From: CAZAMP01 sp964486455
Lineage (GTDB): Bacteria; Eisenbacteria; RBG-16-71-46; CAZAMP01
Length of the DNA stretch: 64,000 nt
Reading direction: 5' to 3'
Assembly: GCA_964486455.1 (NCBI GenBank)
Contig: CAZAMP010000014.1
Span: 25,960 to 89,959, forward strand
Shown: positions 16,929 through 26,469 of the stretch, piece after piece
Position numbering within the stretch: the first letter of the stretch is position 1
How the letters are laid out: every line of letters begins with the position of its first letter
Notes under the pieces: generated by a model
Told to the model about the DNA's origin: nothing
Databases searched by the model: none
The model's input: only the letters and a program-made list of their open reading frames with translations
Position numbers and translations under genes: made by a program

Positions 16929-19595
16929 GTGTCGGAAGGACTCCTGTCCGGTGTCCGCAAGACGATCTTGCCCAACGGGCTCACGCTCTTGGTCCGCGAG
17001 GATCACGCGACACCCGTCGTGTGTCTGAACGCCTGGGTGAACGTCGGCTCGAACCGCGAAACGGACGACACCTGGGGCTGGTCACACGGTATCGAGCACA
17101 TGCTCTTCAAGGGGACGCCGACACGGAGAGCGTGGGACATTTCCCGCGAGATCCGTTCCCTCGGTGGAGTGCTGAACGCCGCGACCGGTTATGAAACGAC
17201 GAACTATCACATCACGCTCCCCGCGGTCGGCTTCGACCAGGCGCTCGACATCCATGCCGACGTTCTGAGAAACGCGGCGTTCGACCCGGAAGAGCTGGAG
17301 CGCGAGCGGAACGTCCTTCTCGAAGAGCTTCGGATGTACCGCGATGTCCCGGACGGGTTCGGCTTCACCTGGGACGAGTTCATGAAGGTGGCCTTCGAGC
17401 GTCACCGTTTCGGGAAGAGCGTCGTGGGCACAGAGGCGACGCTCGCCGAGACCCCACGCGAGACGATCCTCGGCTACTTCCAGCGGGGATACGTGCCGGA
17501 GAATATGATCTACGTCGTGGCCGGTGCCGTCGACGCCGATCGCGTCGCCGATCGCGTCGCCGCCACGTTGGGCGAGATGCCGTCACGCCCCGTCGACCTC
17601 GCGCGGTCCGATGCCGAGCCTTCGCAGGAGCGTTTCCGTCACGTGGCGCTCACGGGCGATGTCGAGAAGGCGTACTTCAAGATCGGTTTCCACACGCCGC
17701 ACGAGCTTCATCCGGACACGCCGGCGCTGCACGTGCTCACGCATCTACTCGGCGTCGGTCGTTCGTCGCGGCTCCACCAGATCGTGCTCGAAGAGAAGGG
17801 ATATGTCTCTTCAATCGGCATCATGGAAGAGAGCGGACGCGACCCGGGGATCGTCGTCGTTGACGGTGTGACCGAGCCCGGCGATCTCGATGCCGCGCTG
17901 GCCGCGACCTACGATGAGGTCATGCGCTATCGAGTCGAGCCCGTCGCCGATCGCGACCTCCAAAAGGCAGTCAACAACGTGCGCACCGAGTTCGTGCAAT
18001 CGCTCGAGACGGTTCGCGGTCAGGCGGGCGTGCTGGGCGCGTTCGAGGCGCTTCGCGACTATCAGGACGCGGAGCAGTATCCGGATCTCATTGCCTCCGT
18101 CACACCCGAGGATGTGTCGCGCGCCGCCGAGAAGTACCTGAGCTTCGAGGGGAGCACGGTGCTGACGCTTCTCCCAGGGGAGAAGAGCGAGCCCGATCGA
18201 AGCGGTGAGGCCGCGATGCGCGAGAAGCTCATTGCGCTCCGCCCTGCGCTCGGCGGGCGGCACGCCACGCCGATAACCACACCCGCGGAGGCGAACGGCG
18301 CCCGTGTCCTCAACAACATGCCGAAGGTCCAGGCCAACTCGCATTCGCCCGCGCTCGGAGAGGTCGCTGTGCGCGATCTCCCGAACGGCTCGCGACTACT
18401 TGTTCGCCCCAAGCCGAAGCTCCCTCTCGTGGCCCTTGCCGCCTACGGGCGTGCCGGAGTGCGCTTCGAGCCCGCGGACAAGCGCGGCGTCGGGACGCTC
18501 ACGAGCCGTAGCCTCATCAAAGGGACGCGATCGAAGTCGTACAGCGAGGTCGCGGACGCGATCGATCACCTCGGCCTCACACTCGCCCCGTTCTCTGACC
18601 GCGACACCTGCGGCTTCTACCTGGAGACGATGCTCGATCACCTGGACGAGGCACTCGATCTCTTCGCCGAGATCTTGATCCACCCCTCGTTTCCCGAGGA
18701 GGCGGTCGAGCGCGAGCGGCAGCTCCAGATGGCGCAGATCGTCCAGGAGCAGGACGACACGCTGAGCCACACGATGGACGTGCTCATGCAGCGCGTCTTC
18801 GGTGATCATCCCTACGGACGAAGCCCGCTCGGGACGGTCGAGACGGTGAGCGCGATCACGAGGGATGACCTCGTCAGGTGGCACCGACGCTTCTTCGTCC
18901 CCGAGAATTTGATGCTCGCGGCCGTGGGTGACGTCGACGCCGACCGTATCACCGCGGATCTCTCGCGCCGGCTGGCGCCGCTCGCGTCCGGATCGAAGCC
19001 CTCGCTCGGTGAGATGACGCCGCCTCCGATTCCCGGCGTCGTCCGCGAGAAGATCGTGCGCGAGAAGGAGCAGAGTGTGATCGCCTTCGGGATGCGGGCG
19101 CCGCACTTTCTCTCCGACGACCGGCTTCCGCTGGAAGTCCTGAACCGCGTACTCGCCGGAATGGGTGGCCGTCTCTGGGACGAGCTACGCGAGACACGTC
19201 ATCTCTGCTACATGGTCGGGAGCTTTTACTCGGCGCTCGACGGCGGTGGTATCTTCGGTACGTACATCGGGACGAGCCCCGACCTCGTCGACGACGCCAT
19301 CGCGGGGCTCGAGGGCGAGCTCGCACGCGTGGCCGAAACGCCGCCCACGGAAGAGGAGTTCGAGCGCGCCATCAACAGTCTTTGCGGCGCGCACCTCATC
19401 GCGCTCCAAACGAACGGCGGGCAGGCCGCCGCGTTCGCTCGGTGCGAAGCGCTCGGGATCGGTTACGAGCGGGTCTTGAACTTCCCCGAGCGCGTGCGGA
19501 AGATCACACTGGACGACGTCCAGCGCGTCGCCCGCGATATCGTGGATCTCGACCACCGGGCGGTCATCGTGCTGACCCCCAACGCAGGTGAGTAG
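16929..19595 (+). CDS. M16 family zinc metallopeptidase, two-repeat form
   Basis: An 888-aa protein made of two consecutive M16 (pitrilysin/insulinase-like) halves. The N-terminal half carries the inverted zinc motif as HGIEHMLFKGT (residues about 58-68), with the downstream acidic helix ERNVLLEELRM supplying the third ligand. The C-terminal half, from about residue 478 (VRDLPNGSRLL), has the same fold markers but no HxxEH, so it is probably the non-catalytic clamp half. I see no signal peptide. The GTG start follows GGAGG at 16919-16923. It is followed after 4 bp by a second, single-length M16 gene. M16 enzymes degrade or process peptides inside a closed chamber; the substrate here is unknown. 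Confidence 0.9.
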   Translation: MSEGLLSGVRKTILPNGLTLLVREDHATPVVCLNAWVNVGSNRETDDTWGWSHGIEHMLFKGTPTRRAWDISREIRSLGGVLNAATGYETTNYHITLPAVGFDQALDIHADVLRNAAFDPEELERERNVLLEELRMYRDVPDGFGFTWDEFMKVAFERHRFGKSVVGTEATLAETPRETILGYFQRGYVPENMIYVVAGAVDADRVADRVAATLGEMPSRPVDLARSDAEPSQERFRHVALTGDVEKAYFKIGFHTPHELHPDTPALHVLTHLLGVGRSSRLHQIVLEEKGYVSSIGIMEESGRDPGIVVVDGVTEPGDLDAALAATYDEVMRYRVEPVADRDLQKAVNNVRTEFVQSLETVRGQAGVLGAFEALRDYQDAEQYPDLIASVTPEDVSRAAEKYLSFEGSTVLTLLPGEKSEPDRSGEAAMREKLIALRPALGGRHATPITTPAEANGARVLNNMPKVQANSHSPALGEVAVRDLPNGSRLLVRPKPKLPLVALAAYGRAGVRFEPADKRGVGTLTSRSLIKGTRSKSYSEVADAIDHLGLTLAPFSDRDTCGFYLETMLDHLDEALDLFAEILIHPSFPEEAVERERQLQMAQIVQEQDDTLSHTMDVLMQRVFGDHPYGRSPLGTVETVSAITRDDLVRWHRRFFVPENLMLAAVGDVDADRITADLSRRLAPLASGSKPSLGEMTPPPIPGVVREKIVREKEQSVIAFGMRAPHFLSDDRLPLEVLNRVLAGMGGRLWDELRETRHLCYMVGSFYSALDGGGIFGTYIGTSPDLVDDAIAGLEGELARVAETPPTEEEFERAINSLCGAHLIALQTNGGQAAAFARCEALGIGYERVLNFPERVRKITLDDVQRVARDIVDLDHRAVIVLTPNAGE

Positions 19596-19599
19596 TGTC

Positions 19600-20916
19600 A
19601 TGATCCAAACCGAACGCCGCGTGCTCGACAATGGACTCCGCGTCATCTGCGTTCAGCGGCCTTACGTTCACACGGCGGCCTTCGGCGCGTTCATTCGCGT
19701 CGGAACGCGCTACGAAGAGCCGCGTGAGCAGGGGCTGGCGCATTTTCTCGAGCATCTTCTCTTCCGCGGTTCCGAGCGCCTGAAGGACTCCGTCGATCTT
19801 TCGCGGGAGGCGGAACGGCTCGGCGGGATCATGGACGCCTGGGTGCATCAGGAATACACCGGCTACATGATCGATCTCCACCGCGATCACTGGCGAAAGG
19901 GGCTCGAGCTTCTGGGCGAGGTGCTCCTTCACCCTAGCTTCACCGATGAGCAGGTATCGGTCGAGAAGGCGATCCTGCTGGAAGAGATGGCCCAGTGGAC
20001 CGACTCGCAGGGCGAGACGGTGAACCTCCACGAGCTGGTCTACAGCCTCATGTGGGGTGACGGCATCTCGCAGGCGGATGTCGCCATCCTTCACCGAAAT
20101 CTCCTCGCGTTCGATCGGAACGACGTTCTCGACTTCTATCATCGCTACTACACGGCCGGGAACATGGCGATCGTGATGGCGGGGGACTTCGATCGCGACG
20201 AGGCCTTCGATGCCGCAAACGAGATGTTCGGAAAGCTCTCGGGCGAGCGGAAAGGGACGTTTCGGCCCGCGACGCCGTTTCGGGAGCAGGCCGCATCCCT
20301 CGTGCGCTATCTGGAAGCGACCCAGGCTGATCTGAGCTTGGCGCTTCGCGCCTGCTCGCATCGGCACGCAGACTATCCCGCCACGGTCGTTCTGGCAGAG
20401 GTGCTGGGTGGGGGAACGGCGAGCCGACTCTTCACGAACATCCGGGAAGATCAGGGACTCGTCTATGACATCCGCGCCGACGTTGCGACGTTTCATGACG
20501 TAGGGGCCGTTACGACGACCACCACGTGTACGCCGCAGAATCTCCATCGCACGCTGGTCTCGATCTTTGATGTCCTGGACGAGCTTCGTAAGTCCGGGAT
20601 CACCGAGGAAGAGCTCGACCGCGCCCGCGGCGTCGTTCGGGCATCCGCCGATTACCTTCTCGACAGTCCGTATGAGCTCACGGAATGGTTCGGTCGCGTG
20701 GAGATCCTGGACGATCCCGATAAGCTCCTCGATCCGCGCGAAGAGGCGAAGCGCTTCACGACCGTGCAAATGGATGACGTGGCGCGTGTGATCGCCGACA
20801 TCCTTCGGCCCACGAACCGCTACCTCGCGGTCATCGGGCCGGTCGCGTGGCGCGACAAGCGCCGGCTGGAGACGTCGTTTCGGGGGAGGACGCGTCCGCC
20901 GGAGGGGACCGCATAG
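19600..20916 (+). CDS. M16 family zinc metallopeptidase, single-repeat-length form
   Basis: A 438-aa M16 peptidase with an intact HFLEHLLFRGS zinc motif near residue 55 and a downstream EKAILLEEM helix. ATG 19600 is preferred over an in-frame GTG at 19588 because AGGTGAG lies seven bases upstream. The gene begins 4 bp after the stop of the two-repeat M16 gene. Neighbouring M16 pairs often encode partners, but both subunits here keep a catalytic motif, so each may be active. The usual two-domain M16B fold is complete. Substrate unknown. Confidence 0.9.
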   Translation: MIQTERRVLDNGLRVICVQRPYVHTAAFGAFIRVGTRYEEPREQGLAHFLEHLLFRGSERLKDSVDLSREAERLGGIMDAWVHQEYTGYMIDLHRDHWRKGLELLGEVLLHPSFTDEQVSVEKAILLEEMAQWTDSQGETVNLHELVYSLMWGDGISQADVAILHRNLLAFDRNDVLDFYHRYYTAGNMAIVMAGDFDRDEAFDAANEMFGKLSGERKGTFRPATPFREQAASLVRYLEATQADLSLALRACSHRHADYPATVVLAEVLGGGTASRLFTNIREDQGLVYDIRADVATFHDVGAVTTTTTCTPQNLHRTLVSIFDVLDELRKSGITEEELDRARGVVRASADYLLDSPYELTEWFGRVEILDDPDKLLDPREEAKRFTTVQMDDVARVIADILRPTNRYLAVIGPVAWRDKRRLETSFRGRTRPPEGTA

Positions 20917-20967
20917 GGCCCGCTGAACCGTTTGTAGAATAAGTACTTACGCAGTGACCGGGTCCGC

Positions 20968-20996
20968 TTGAGGGCGGCAACCGCACATGATAGTAT
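20968..20996 (+). promoter_or_regulatory. Predicted sigma70-type promoter upstream of the aldolase-to-clpB gene block
   Basis: TTGAGG (20968-20973) and TAGTAT (20991-20996) are separated by 17 bp. Transcription would start near 21003, about 45 bases before the aldolase ATG at 21048, which has its own GGAG. The 131-bp gap after the M16 genes suggests a separate transcription unit starts here. Confidence 0.42.
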
Positions 20997-21047
20997 GCTC
21001 CGTTTTCATTCAATGACGTCCACAAACAGACTCCTCATGGAGAAGCT

Positions 21048-22451
21048 ATGAAGTACCGAGACATGGCCGCTTTCAAGACGGCAGCGGAGAAGGTGTTCAC
21101 CGCCGACAAGAGCGGAAACTTGACGTTGAGCGACGCGGATGCGCTCCGGAAGCAGTTCATCGACGAGCTCGTCTTCAACGCAGCGTTCAACGGATTGGAT
21201 GAGATCCGGGACGCCTCGCGTTGGCTCGTCCGAAAGGCCGCCGAAGACAGTGGCATCCGGCTGGCATCGATACAGGGCTTCTACGATGAGCGGGCGCAGG
21301 GAAAGCACCTCGACGTTTGCGTCCCCGCCGTGAATATCCGCGGGATGAGTTACGATGTCGCGCGCGCGCTCGTGGCGGCGGCGAACGCGACCAACGCGGG
21401 GGCGTTCATCTTCGAGATCGCGCGCTCCGAGATGGGCTACACGTTCCAGCGCCCGGACGAGTACGCGGTCGTTATGCTCGCCGCGGCGATCCGCGAAGGG
21501 TTCACGGGGCCGCTCTTCGTGCAGGGCGATCACTTCCAGGTGAAGACCGCTCGCTACGCGAAGGATCCCGACGGTGAGATGAACGATCTCAATGACCTGA
21601 TCCGCGAGGCGGTCGCCGCCGGCTTCTACAACATCGACGTCGACGCGTCGACGCTCGTCGATCTCTCGAAGGACACCGTTGACGAGCAGCAGGAGCTGAA
21701 CTGCCGCCTCACGGCCGAGTTCACGAAGATCATCCGGGACGAGGAACCCAAGGGTGTGACGGTGTCGGTGGGCGGTGAGATCGGAGAGGTCGGGGGAAAG
21801 AACTCCACGCTCGAGGAGCTTGAAGCTTACCTGAACGGCTACCGTGATCACCTGAAGACGCTCGACAAGTCCGCGAAGGGGATCAGCAAGATCTCTATCC
21901 AGACGGGAACGTCGCACGGCGGCGTGCCGCTTCCGGACGGTACGGTGGCGGACGTGGCGCTCGATCTCCAGGTCCTGAGCGATCTCTCGCGCGAGTCGCG
22001 GGAGAGCTATGGGCTCGCCGGTGCGGTACAGCATGGAGCCTCTACGCTTCCGGCCGAGGCGTTCAATCAGCTGACAAAGAACGGCGCGTGCGAGGTGCAT
22101 CTCGCTACGGAGTTCCAGAACGTCGTCTACGAACACCCGCGCTTCCCGCGCGATCTTCGCGAGCGGATCTACAAGTGGCTCCGCGATAACTGTGAGGCAG
22201 ACCGGAAGCCCGACATGACCGACGCGCAGTTCTACTACAAGACGCGGAAGAAGGGCTGGGGACCGTACCGGGAAGAGGTCTGGCAGATCCCGGGTCGCGA
22301 GTCGATCCGCGCGACGCTCGTTGAGAAGTTTCAGTTCCTGTTCGAGGAGCTGGGTGCCGCGAGCACGAAGGACGCGGTCGAGGCGGCGGTTGACGCGCCA
22401 TCCACACTGCCCAAGATGCCGAAGGCGCTTCGGGAAGCGTTCAAGGGGTAG
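21048..22451 (+). CDS. Class II (zinc-dependent) aldolase, fructose-bisphosphate aldolase-like, long variant
   Basis: A 467-aa TIM-barrel protein of the class II aldolase superfamily. Markers in order are VPAVNIR, the metal-site strand VQGDHFQ near residue 165, GGEIGEVGGK near 245, TSHGG near 290, VQHGAS near 328 and a CEVHLATEFQ strand. Together they match the Zn/phosphate-binding frame of fructose- and tagatose-bisphosphate aldolases. It is about 100 residues longer than the classic enzyme, with an extra N-terminal helical region and a C-terminal extension. GGAGAAG precedes the ATG. The likely reaction is reversible cleavage of fructose 1,6-bisphosphate to two triose phosphates, but another ketose bisphosphate is possible. 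The next gene starts within three bases of its stop. Confidence 0.75.
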   Translation: MKYRDMAAFKTAAEKVFTADKSGNLTLSDADALRKQFIDELVFNAAFNGLDEIRDASRWLVRKAAEDSGIRLASIQGFYDERAQGKHLDVCVPAVNIRGMSYDVARALVAAANATNAGAFIFEIARSEMGYTFQRPDEYAVVMLAAAIREGFTGPLFVQGDHFQVKTARYAKDPDGEMNDLNDLIREAVAAGFYNIDVDASTLVDLSKDTVDEQQELNCRLTAEFTKIIRDEEPKGVTVSVGGEIGEVGGKNSTLEELEAYLNGYRDHLKTLDKSAKGISKISIQTGTSHGGVPLPDGTVADVALDLQVLSDLSRESRESYGLAGAVQHGASTLPAEAFNQLTKNGACEVHLATEFQNVVYEHPRFPRDLRERIYKWLRDNCEADRKPDMTDAQFYYKTRKKGWGPYREEVWQIPGRESIRATLVEKFQFLFEELGAASTKDAVEAAVDAPSTLPKMPKALREAFKG

Positions 22452-22453
22452 GT

Positions 22454-24346
22454 GTGGGATCACCAAGGACAAGCGGTTCACCGTTGCTCTTGGCGATCTC
22501 TGCTTCACTTGTCATAGGCTTCGCCGTAGCGCTCAGCGCATCCAGCGTATCGGCGGACGTCTCGGCTACCGGCCCACGCGTCGCGTTCAGCGGCGCCACC
22601 TGCAGTGTCTCGCTCGCCGACACATCACTTCTGGAAGACGAGTCGCGCGAGATCACCATCGTTGCCGCGGGGGAGGAACTGATCCTCACGCTGGTCGGCG
22701 GCTCCGAGACGACCGTCGAGTTCACGCCACGGAGCGGCGACGATCTGACACTGAGTGTCGACGGCGCGACGCTCAGCGTCGACACGACCCTCTTCCCGGG
22801 CTGGCTCACGGTGCTCCCGCCTGCGCTCGCCATCATCACGGTGTTGATCACGCGGCAGGTCATTGTCTCGCTCATCGCCGGTATCTTTCTCGGTGCCCTC
22901 ATTCTCGCCCGTTTCGAGCCGATCAGCGCGTTCGCCGCCACGTTCTATGATTATGTCGTTGGTGCCACGGCCGGCGATGCGAGCCGGATCGCGCTCATCT
23001 TCATCCCCGCCATGCTGGGGGGCATGTCGGCGGTGATCTCGCGCTCGGGCGGGACGCGGGCTGTGGTCGAGCGGCTTGTCACGCGGGCCCGCGGTGTGCG
23101 CGGCGCGCAGATTGCGACCTGGCTCATGGGCCTCGTCATCTTCTTCGACGACTACGCAAATACGCTCATCGTCGGCAACACGATGCGTCCGGTCACGGAC
23201 CGCTTCAAGATCTCACGCGAGAAGCTGTCGTTCGTGGTGGATGCCACCGCGGCGCCCGTCGCGAGCATCGCGCCGATCTCTACCTGGATCGGTTTCGAGG
23301 TGGGGCTCATTCAGGCGGCGCTGGTTACGTTGGGAATCGAGCGCGACGCCTACATGATCTTCTTGCAGTCGATCCCGTACCGCTTCTACCCGATCCTGGC
23401 ACTACTCCTCGTCTTTTTCGTCGTCTGGAGCGGACGCGACGTCGGCCCCATGCTGACCGCCGAGCGCCGGGCGCGGAGCGGCGGCGGACTGATACGCCCC
23501 GGCGCCTCACCGCTCATGAGCGAGTCGGACGCGGACATGAAGGACGCCGGGGGTCCGGCATTTGCCACCACCGCCCTCTTCCCGATCGCGCTGGTCATCA
23601 TCCTGACATTGGGCGGCATCATTCTGACGGGCTGGGGCGAACTCTCGGCGGGCGAGAGGAGCCTGATGAACCTCTTCGGCGCGGGCGACTCGACGAAGGC
23701 GCTCCTCTGGGCGTCCGCTGCGGGGTCGATTCTCGCCATCACGCTCGCCGTCGGCCGCCGCTCACTCTCGCTCCGCCAGGCGATGGACGCCTGGATCGCG
23801 GGGCTTCGGGCGATGGCCATGGCGATCGTCATCCTCGTTCTCGCCTGGGCGATCGGCGAGGTCTGCCTCGACATGGGAACGGCCGACGTGCTCGTCGGCA
23901 CTTTGAGCGGGCGCTTTCCCGCGCCGCTTCTCCCGGCCGCGGTGTTCCTGTTGAGCGCCCTCGTGTCGTTCTCGACCGGGACGAGCTGGGGGACGATGGC
24001 CATCCTGATGCCCATCACGGTGCCGCTGGCGTTCGCGCTCGGTGGGGGATCGGAGCACATTCTATTGGGTGCCGTCTCGAGCGTGCTCGCGGGATCGGTA
24101 TTCGGCGATCACTGCTCGCCGATCTCCGACACGACCGTCCTCTCGTCGATCGCGAGTGCCGCCGACCACATCGACCACGTGCGCACACAGCTCCCGTACG
24201 CGCTCATGGCGGGGGCGGTCGGGATCGCGCTGGGCGACATCCCGAGCGCCTTCGGTTTCCCCCCATGGGCGAGCCTTGTTCTGGGTGCGATCTGCCTCTA
24301 TCTTCTCTTGCGTTGGCGTGGAAAGCGTGCGGAGGAGGTCGCATGA
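22454..24346 (+). CDS. NhaC-family Na+/H+ antiporter with an extra N-terminal extracytoplasmic domain
   Basis: A 630-aa inner-membrane antiporter. The core, from about residue 120, has about eleven hydrophobic helices and the family blocks FFDDYANT, GNTMRP and DATAAPVASIAPISTWIGFE. Unusually, the protein opens with a signal-peptide-like helix (residues 12-34) followed by about 75 beta-rich, Thr/Asp-rich residues before the first core helix. The GTG start lies two bases after the aldolase stop, with AAGGGG upstream. The 3' end overlaps the next gene by ATGA. NhaC proteins exchange external protons for internal sodium; some family members exchange organic anions instead. The neighbouring K+ uptake genes suggest a shared role in ion balance. 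Confidence 0.85.
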   Translation: MGSPRTSGSPLLLAISASLVIGFAVALSASSVSADVSATGPRVAFSGATCSVSLADTSLLEDESREITIVAAGEELILTLVGGSETTVEFTPRSGDDLTLSVDGATLSVDTTLFPGWLTVLPPALAIITVLITRQVIVSLIAGIFLGALILARFEPISAFAATFYDYVVGATAGDASRIALIFIPAMLGGMSAVISRSGGTRAVVERLVTRARGVRGAQIATWLMGLVIFFDDYANTLIVGNTMRPVTDRFKISREKLSFVVDATAAPVASIAPISTWIGFEVGLIQAALVTLGIERDAYMIFLQSIPYRFYPILALLLVFFVVWSGRDVGPMLTAERRARSGGGLIRPGASPLMSESDADMKDAGGPAFATTALFPIALVIILTLGGIILTGWGELSAGERSLMNLFGAGDSTKALLWASAAGSILAITLAVGRRSLSLRQAMDAWIAGLRAMAMAIVILVLAWAIGEVCLDMGTADVLVGTLSGRFPAPLLPAAVFLLSALVSFSTGTSWGTMAILMPITVPLAFALGGGSEHILLGAVSSVLAGSVFGDHCSPISDTTVLSSIASAADHIDHVRTQLPYALMAGAVGIALGDIPSAFGFPPWASLVLGAICLYLLLRWRGKRAEEVA

Positions 24347-24735
24347 TCAAGCTGGAAGTCAGTACCGGCTCGCGAGAAGAGGTCGTGGACATCACGTCCC
24401 TGATCCAAAACCGCGTGCGCGAGGACGGTCTCAAGAGCGGCATCTGCGTCGTCTACGTGCCGCATACTACCGCCGCCGTCTGGATCAACGAGAACGCGGA
24501 TCCCGATGTCCCGCGTGACATCCTCTATGCGTTTCGCGAGTTCGTGCCGACATCCGGCTTCCACCACGCCGAGGGCAACTCGCCGGCGCATGTGCGATCG
24601 GTGATGGTCGGCGAGTCGGTCACCGTTCCCGTCGAGGACGGGCGTCTGATGCTGGGTCGCTGGCAGGGCATACAGTTCGGCGAGTTCGACGGACCGCGGA
24701 ACCGGCAGGTTTGGGTCCAACTCGTCGGGGACTAG
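24343..24735 (+). CDS. yjbQ: YjbQ family protein (UPF0047)
   Basis: A 130-aa single-domain protein of the YjbQ/UPF0047 family. The family blocks PHTTAAVWINENADPDV and RWQGIQFGEFDGPR are complete. ATG 24343 overlaps the antiporter stop as ATGA and is preceded by GGAGGAGG. Family members form small beta-rich trimers; weak thiamine-phosphate synthase activity has been reported for some, but the physiological role is unsettled. The K+ transporter gene starts 6 bp downstream. Confidence 0.88.
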   Translation: MIKLEVSTGSREEVVDITSLIQNRVREDGLKSGICVVYVPHTTAAVWINENADPDVPRDILYAFREFVPTSGFHHAEGNSPAHVRSVMVGESVTVPVEDGRLMLGRWQGIQFGEFDGPRNRQVWVQLVGD

Positions 24736-24741
24736 CGACGG

Positions 24742-26439
24742 ATGCCTGACGAACCGCGCTCGATTCTCTTTCGCGGTGGGTTCTGGCTGCTACTGCTATC
24801 GATTGTGGCCGGCCTCGGGCGCGCCGTGTTCCACTACAACGCGCCACCGCCGCTCGGCGCGATCTTCCACGCGTGCATCTATCTTTTTCTCTTCGTCTTC
24901 ATCTACCGCGCGATGCGCCTGCTCCCGAGTCGCCTGGCGACGGAGCTGCCCTGGTTTCGCCGGCTCATCGACGTAGCGCTTGCGGTCGCCGCCGTCGCAG
25001 CCATCGTCTTCGGTCGCGGCCACCATCTCGTCCTCGTGCTGGTTCACTTCGCGCTGACGATCCGTGCCATCGCCTCGTGGAAGGATGTCCGTCGCCGGCT
25101 CCCGAGTCTCCGGTTCAGACCCGGGTTACTCATTCTGGGAAGCTTCATCGCCCTGATTGCGCTCGGGACGGCGCTACTTCTCTCGCCGCTCGCGGTGACG
25201 GGGCACGCGCCGGCGTCATTTCTGGACGCGCTCTTCACCGCCACCAGCGCGGCCTGCGTGACGGGCCTCATCGTGCAGGACACCGGGAGCTTCTGGAGCC
25301 CGGTCGGACAGATCATTCTCATATGTCTTATCGAAGCGGGTGGGCTCGGTATCATGACCCTCTGGGCGGCGGCGCTCATTCTGATCGGTCGGCGCCTCGG
25401 GATGCGGGAACGCTCGGCGATGGGCGGGGTGCTTGACGAAGAGGCTCCCCGAGAGCTCCGGAACATGATCCAGCGAATCCTCCGCTGGACGATTGCCACG
25501 GAAATCCTGGGGGCGGCGGCGTTCTTCCCAGCGTTTCTTGATCGGATGGGCGAGGTCGGCCCAGCGGCCGCGAGCGCGGTCTTTCACTCGATCTCCGCGT
25601 TCTGCAACGCGGGGTTCTCGCTCCACGCGGACAGTTTCAGCGCCTATCACGACAGTTTCTGGGTGTGCGGTGTCGCAATGGTCCTCATCATCGTGGGTGG
25701 GCTGGGCTTCCCCGTGCTTCAGGAACTCGGCCGTGTCGTCGTGTCGGCCGTCCGCCGCCGTCGCCCGCCGACGGCGACGCTTCACCTTCGGCTGATCCTC
25801 GCGGTGTCGCTTGCGCTCACAGTCATCGCGACGATCGCGATCTTCCATTTCGAGTACGATACGAGCCTCGCCGGCATGCCGCTCGGCGAGAAGCTCCTGG
25901 CCGCTCTCTTCCAGTCGGTCACGCTTCGGACGGCCGGCTTCAACACGGTGCCGACCGACGAGTTCGTGCCGGCGACGCTGCTGATCATGGTGGCGATGAT
26001 GTTCGTCGGCGCCGCTCCCGCCTCGACGGGGGGCGGCATCAAGGTGAGCACGCTCGGTACGCTCATTCTCACGGCGCGAAGCTTCGTCCGCGAACGCGCC
26101 GAGGTGGAGGCGTTCGGCCGCCGCATCCCGCCGGTCGTGGTGCAAAAGGCGATCGCAATCACGCTGATCGGGGTGATCGTGCTCCTCGCGTTTCTCGTGT
26201 TTCTCGTCGCGGTTGAGGATGTGCCGTTCACGTCGCTCATGTTCGAGGCCGCGTCCGCGTTCGGCACCGTCGGATTGTCGACGGGGGTGACCGGTGAATT
26301 GACCCCCTCCGGACGCGTGGCTATCATCCTGCTCATGCTGTTGGGCCGCATTGGTCCACTCACGCTCGCGCTGGCGATCGGGACCCGCGCGAGACCGGTT
26401 CACTACCAGTATCCGGAAGGTCGCGTGCTGGTCGGGTAA
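24742..26439 (+). CDS. trkH: TrkH/KtrB family potassium uptake channel subunit
   Basis: A 565-aa K+ transporter with four repeated M1-P-M2 units. The four pore/filter loops are visible in order as TSAACVTGL (about residue 170), AFCNAGFSL (about 288), TLRTAGFNT (about 395) and AFGTVGLST (about 510), each with the conserved Gly of the filter. The N-terminus has about four extra helices before the first repeat, as in many TrkH proteins. The gene lies 6 bp after yjbQ and 30 bp before a TrkA-type regulatory subunit, its expected cytosolic partner. This pair would form a gated K+ uptake system. Confidence 0.92.
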   Translation: MPDEPRSILFRGGFWLLLLSIVAGLGRAVFHYNAPPPLGAIFHACIYLFLFVFIYRAMRLLPSRLATELPWFRRLIDVALAVAAVAAIVFGRGHHLVLVLVHFALTIRAIASWKDVRRRLPSLRFRPGLLILGSFIALIALGTALLLSPLAVTGHAPASFLDALFTATSAACVTGLIVQDTGSFWSPVGQIILICLIEAGGLGIMTLWAAALILIGRRLGMRERSAMGGVLDEEAPRELRNMIQRILRWTIATEILGAAAFFPAFLDRMGEVGPAAASAVFHSISAFCNAGFSLHADSFSAYHDSFWVCGVAMVLIIVGGLGFPVLQELGRVVVSAVRRRRPPTATLHLRLILAVSLALTVIATIAIFHFEYDTSLAGMPLGEKLLAALFQSVTLRTAGFNTVPTDEFVPATLLIMVAMMFVGAAPASTGGGIKVSTLGTLILTARSFVRERAEVEAFGRRIPPVVVQKAIAITLIGVIVLLAFLVFLVAVEDVPFTSLMFEAASAFGTVGLSTGVTGELTPSGRVAIILLMLLGRIGPLTLALAIGTRARPVHYQYPEGRVLVG

Positions 26440-26469
26440 CGTTGCCGGGCCGCCCGCGTGGTGATCGTC

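Noticed and set aside
21006..22508. Open frame of about 500 codons on the minus strand
   Set aside because: It is a shadow of the aldolase gene, whose sense frame has family motifs and a Shine-Dalgarno.
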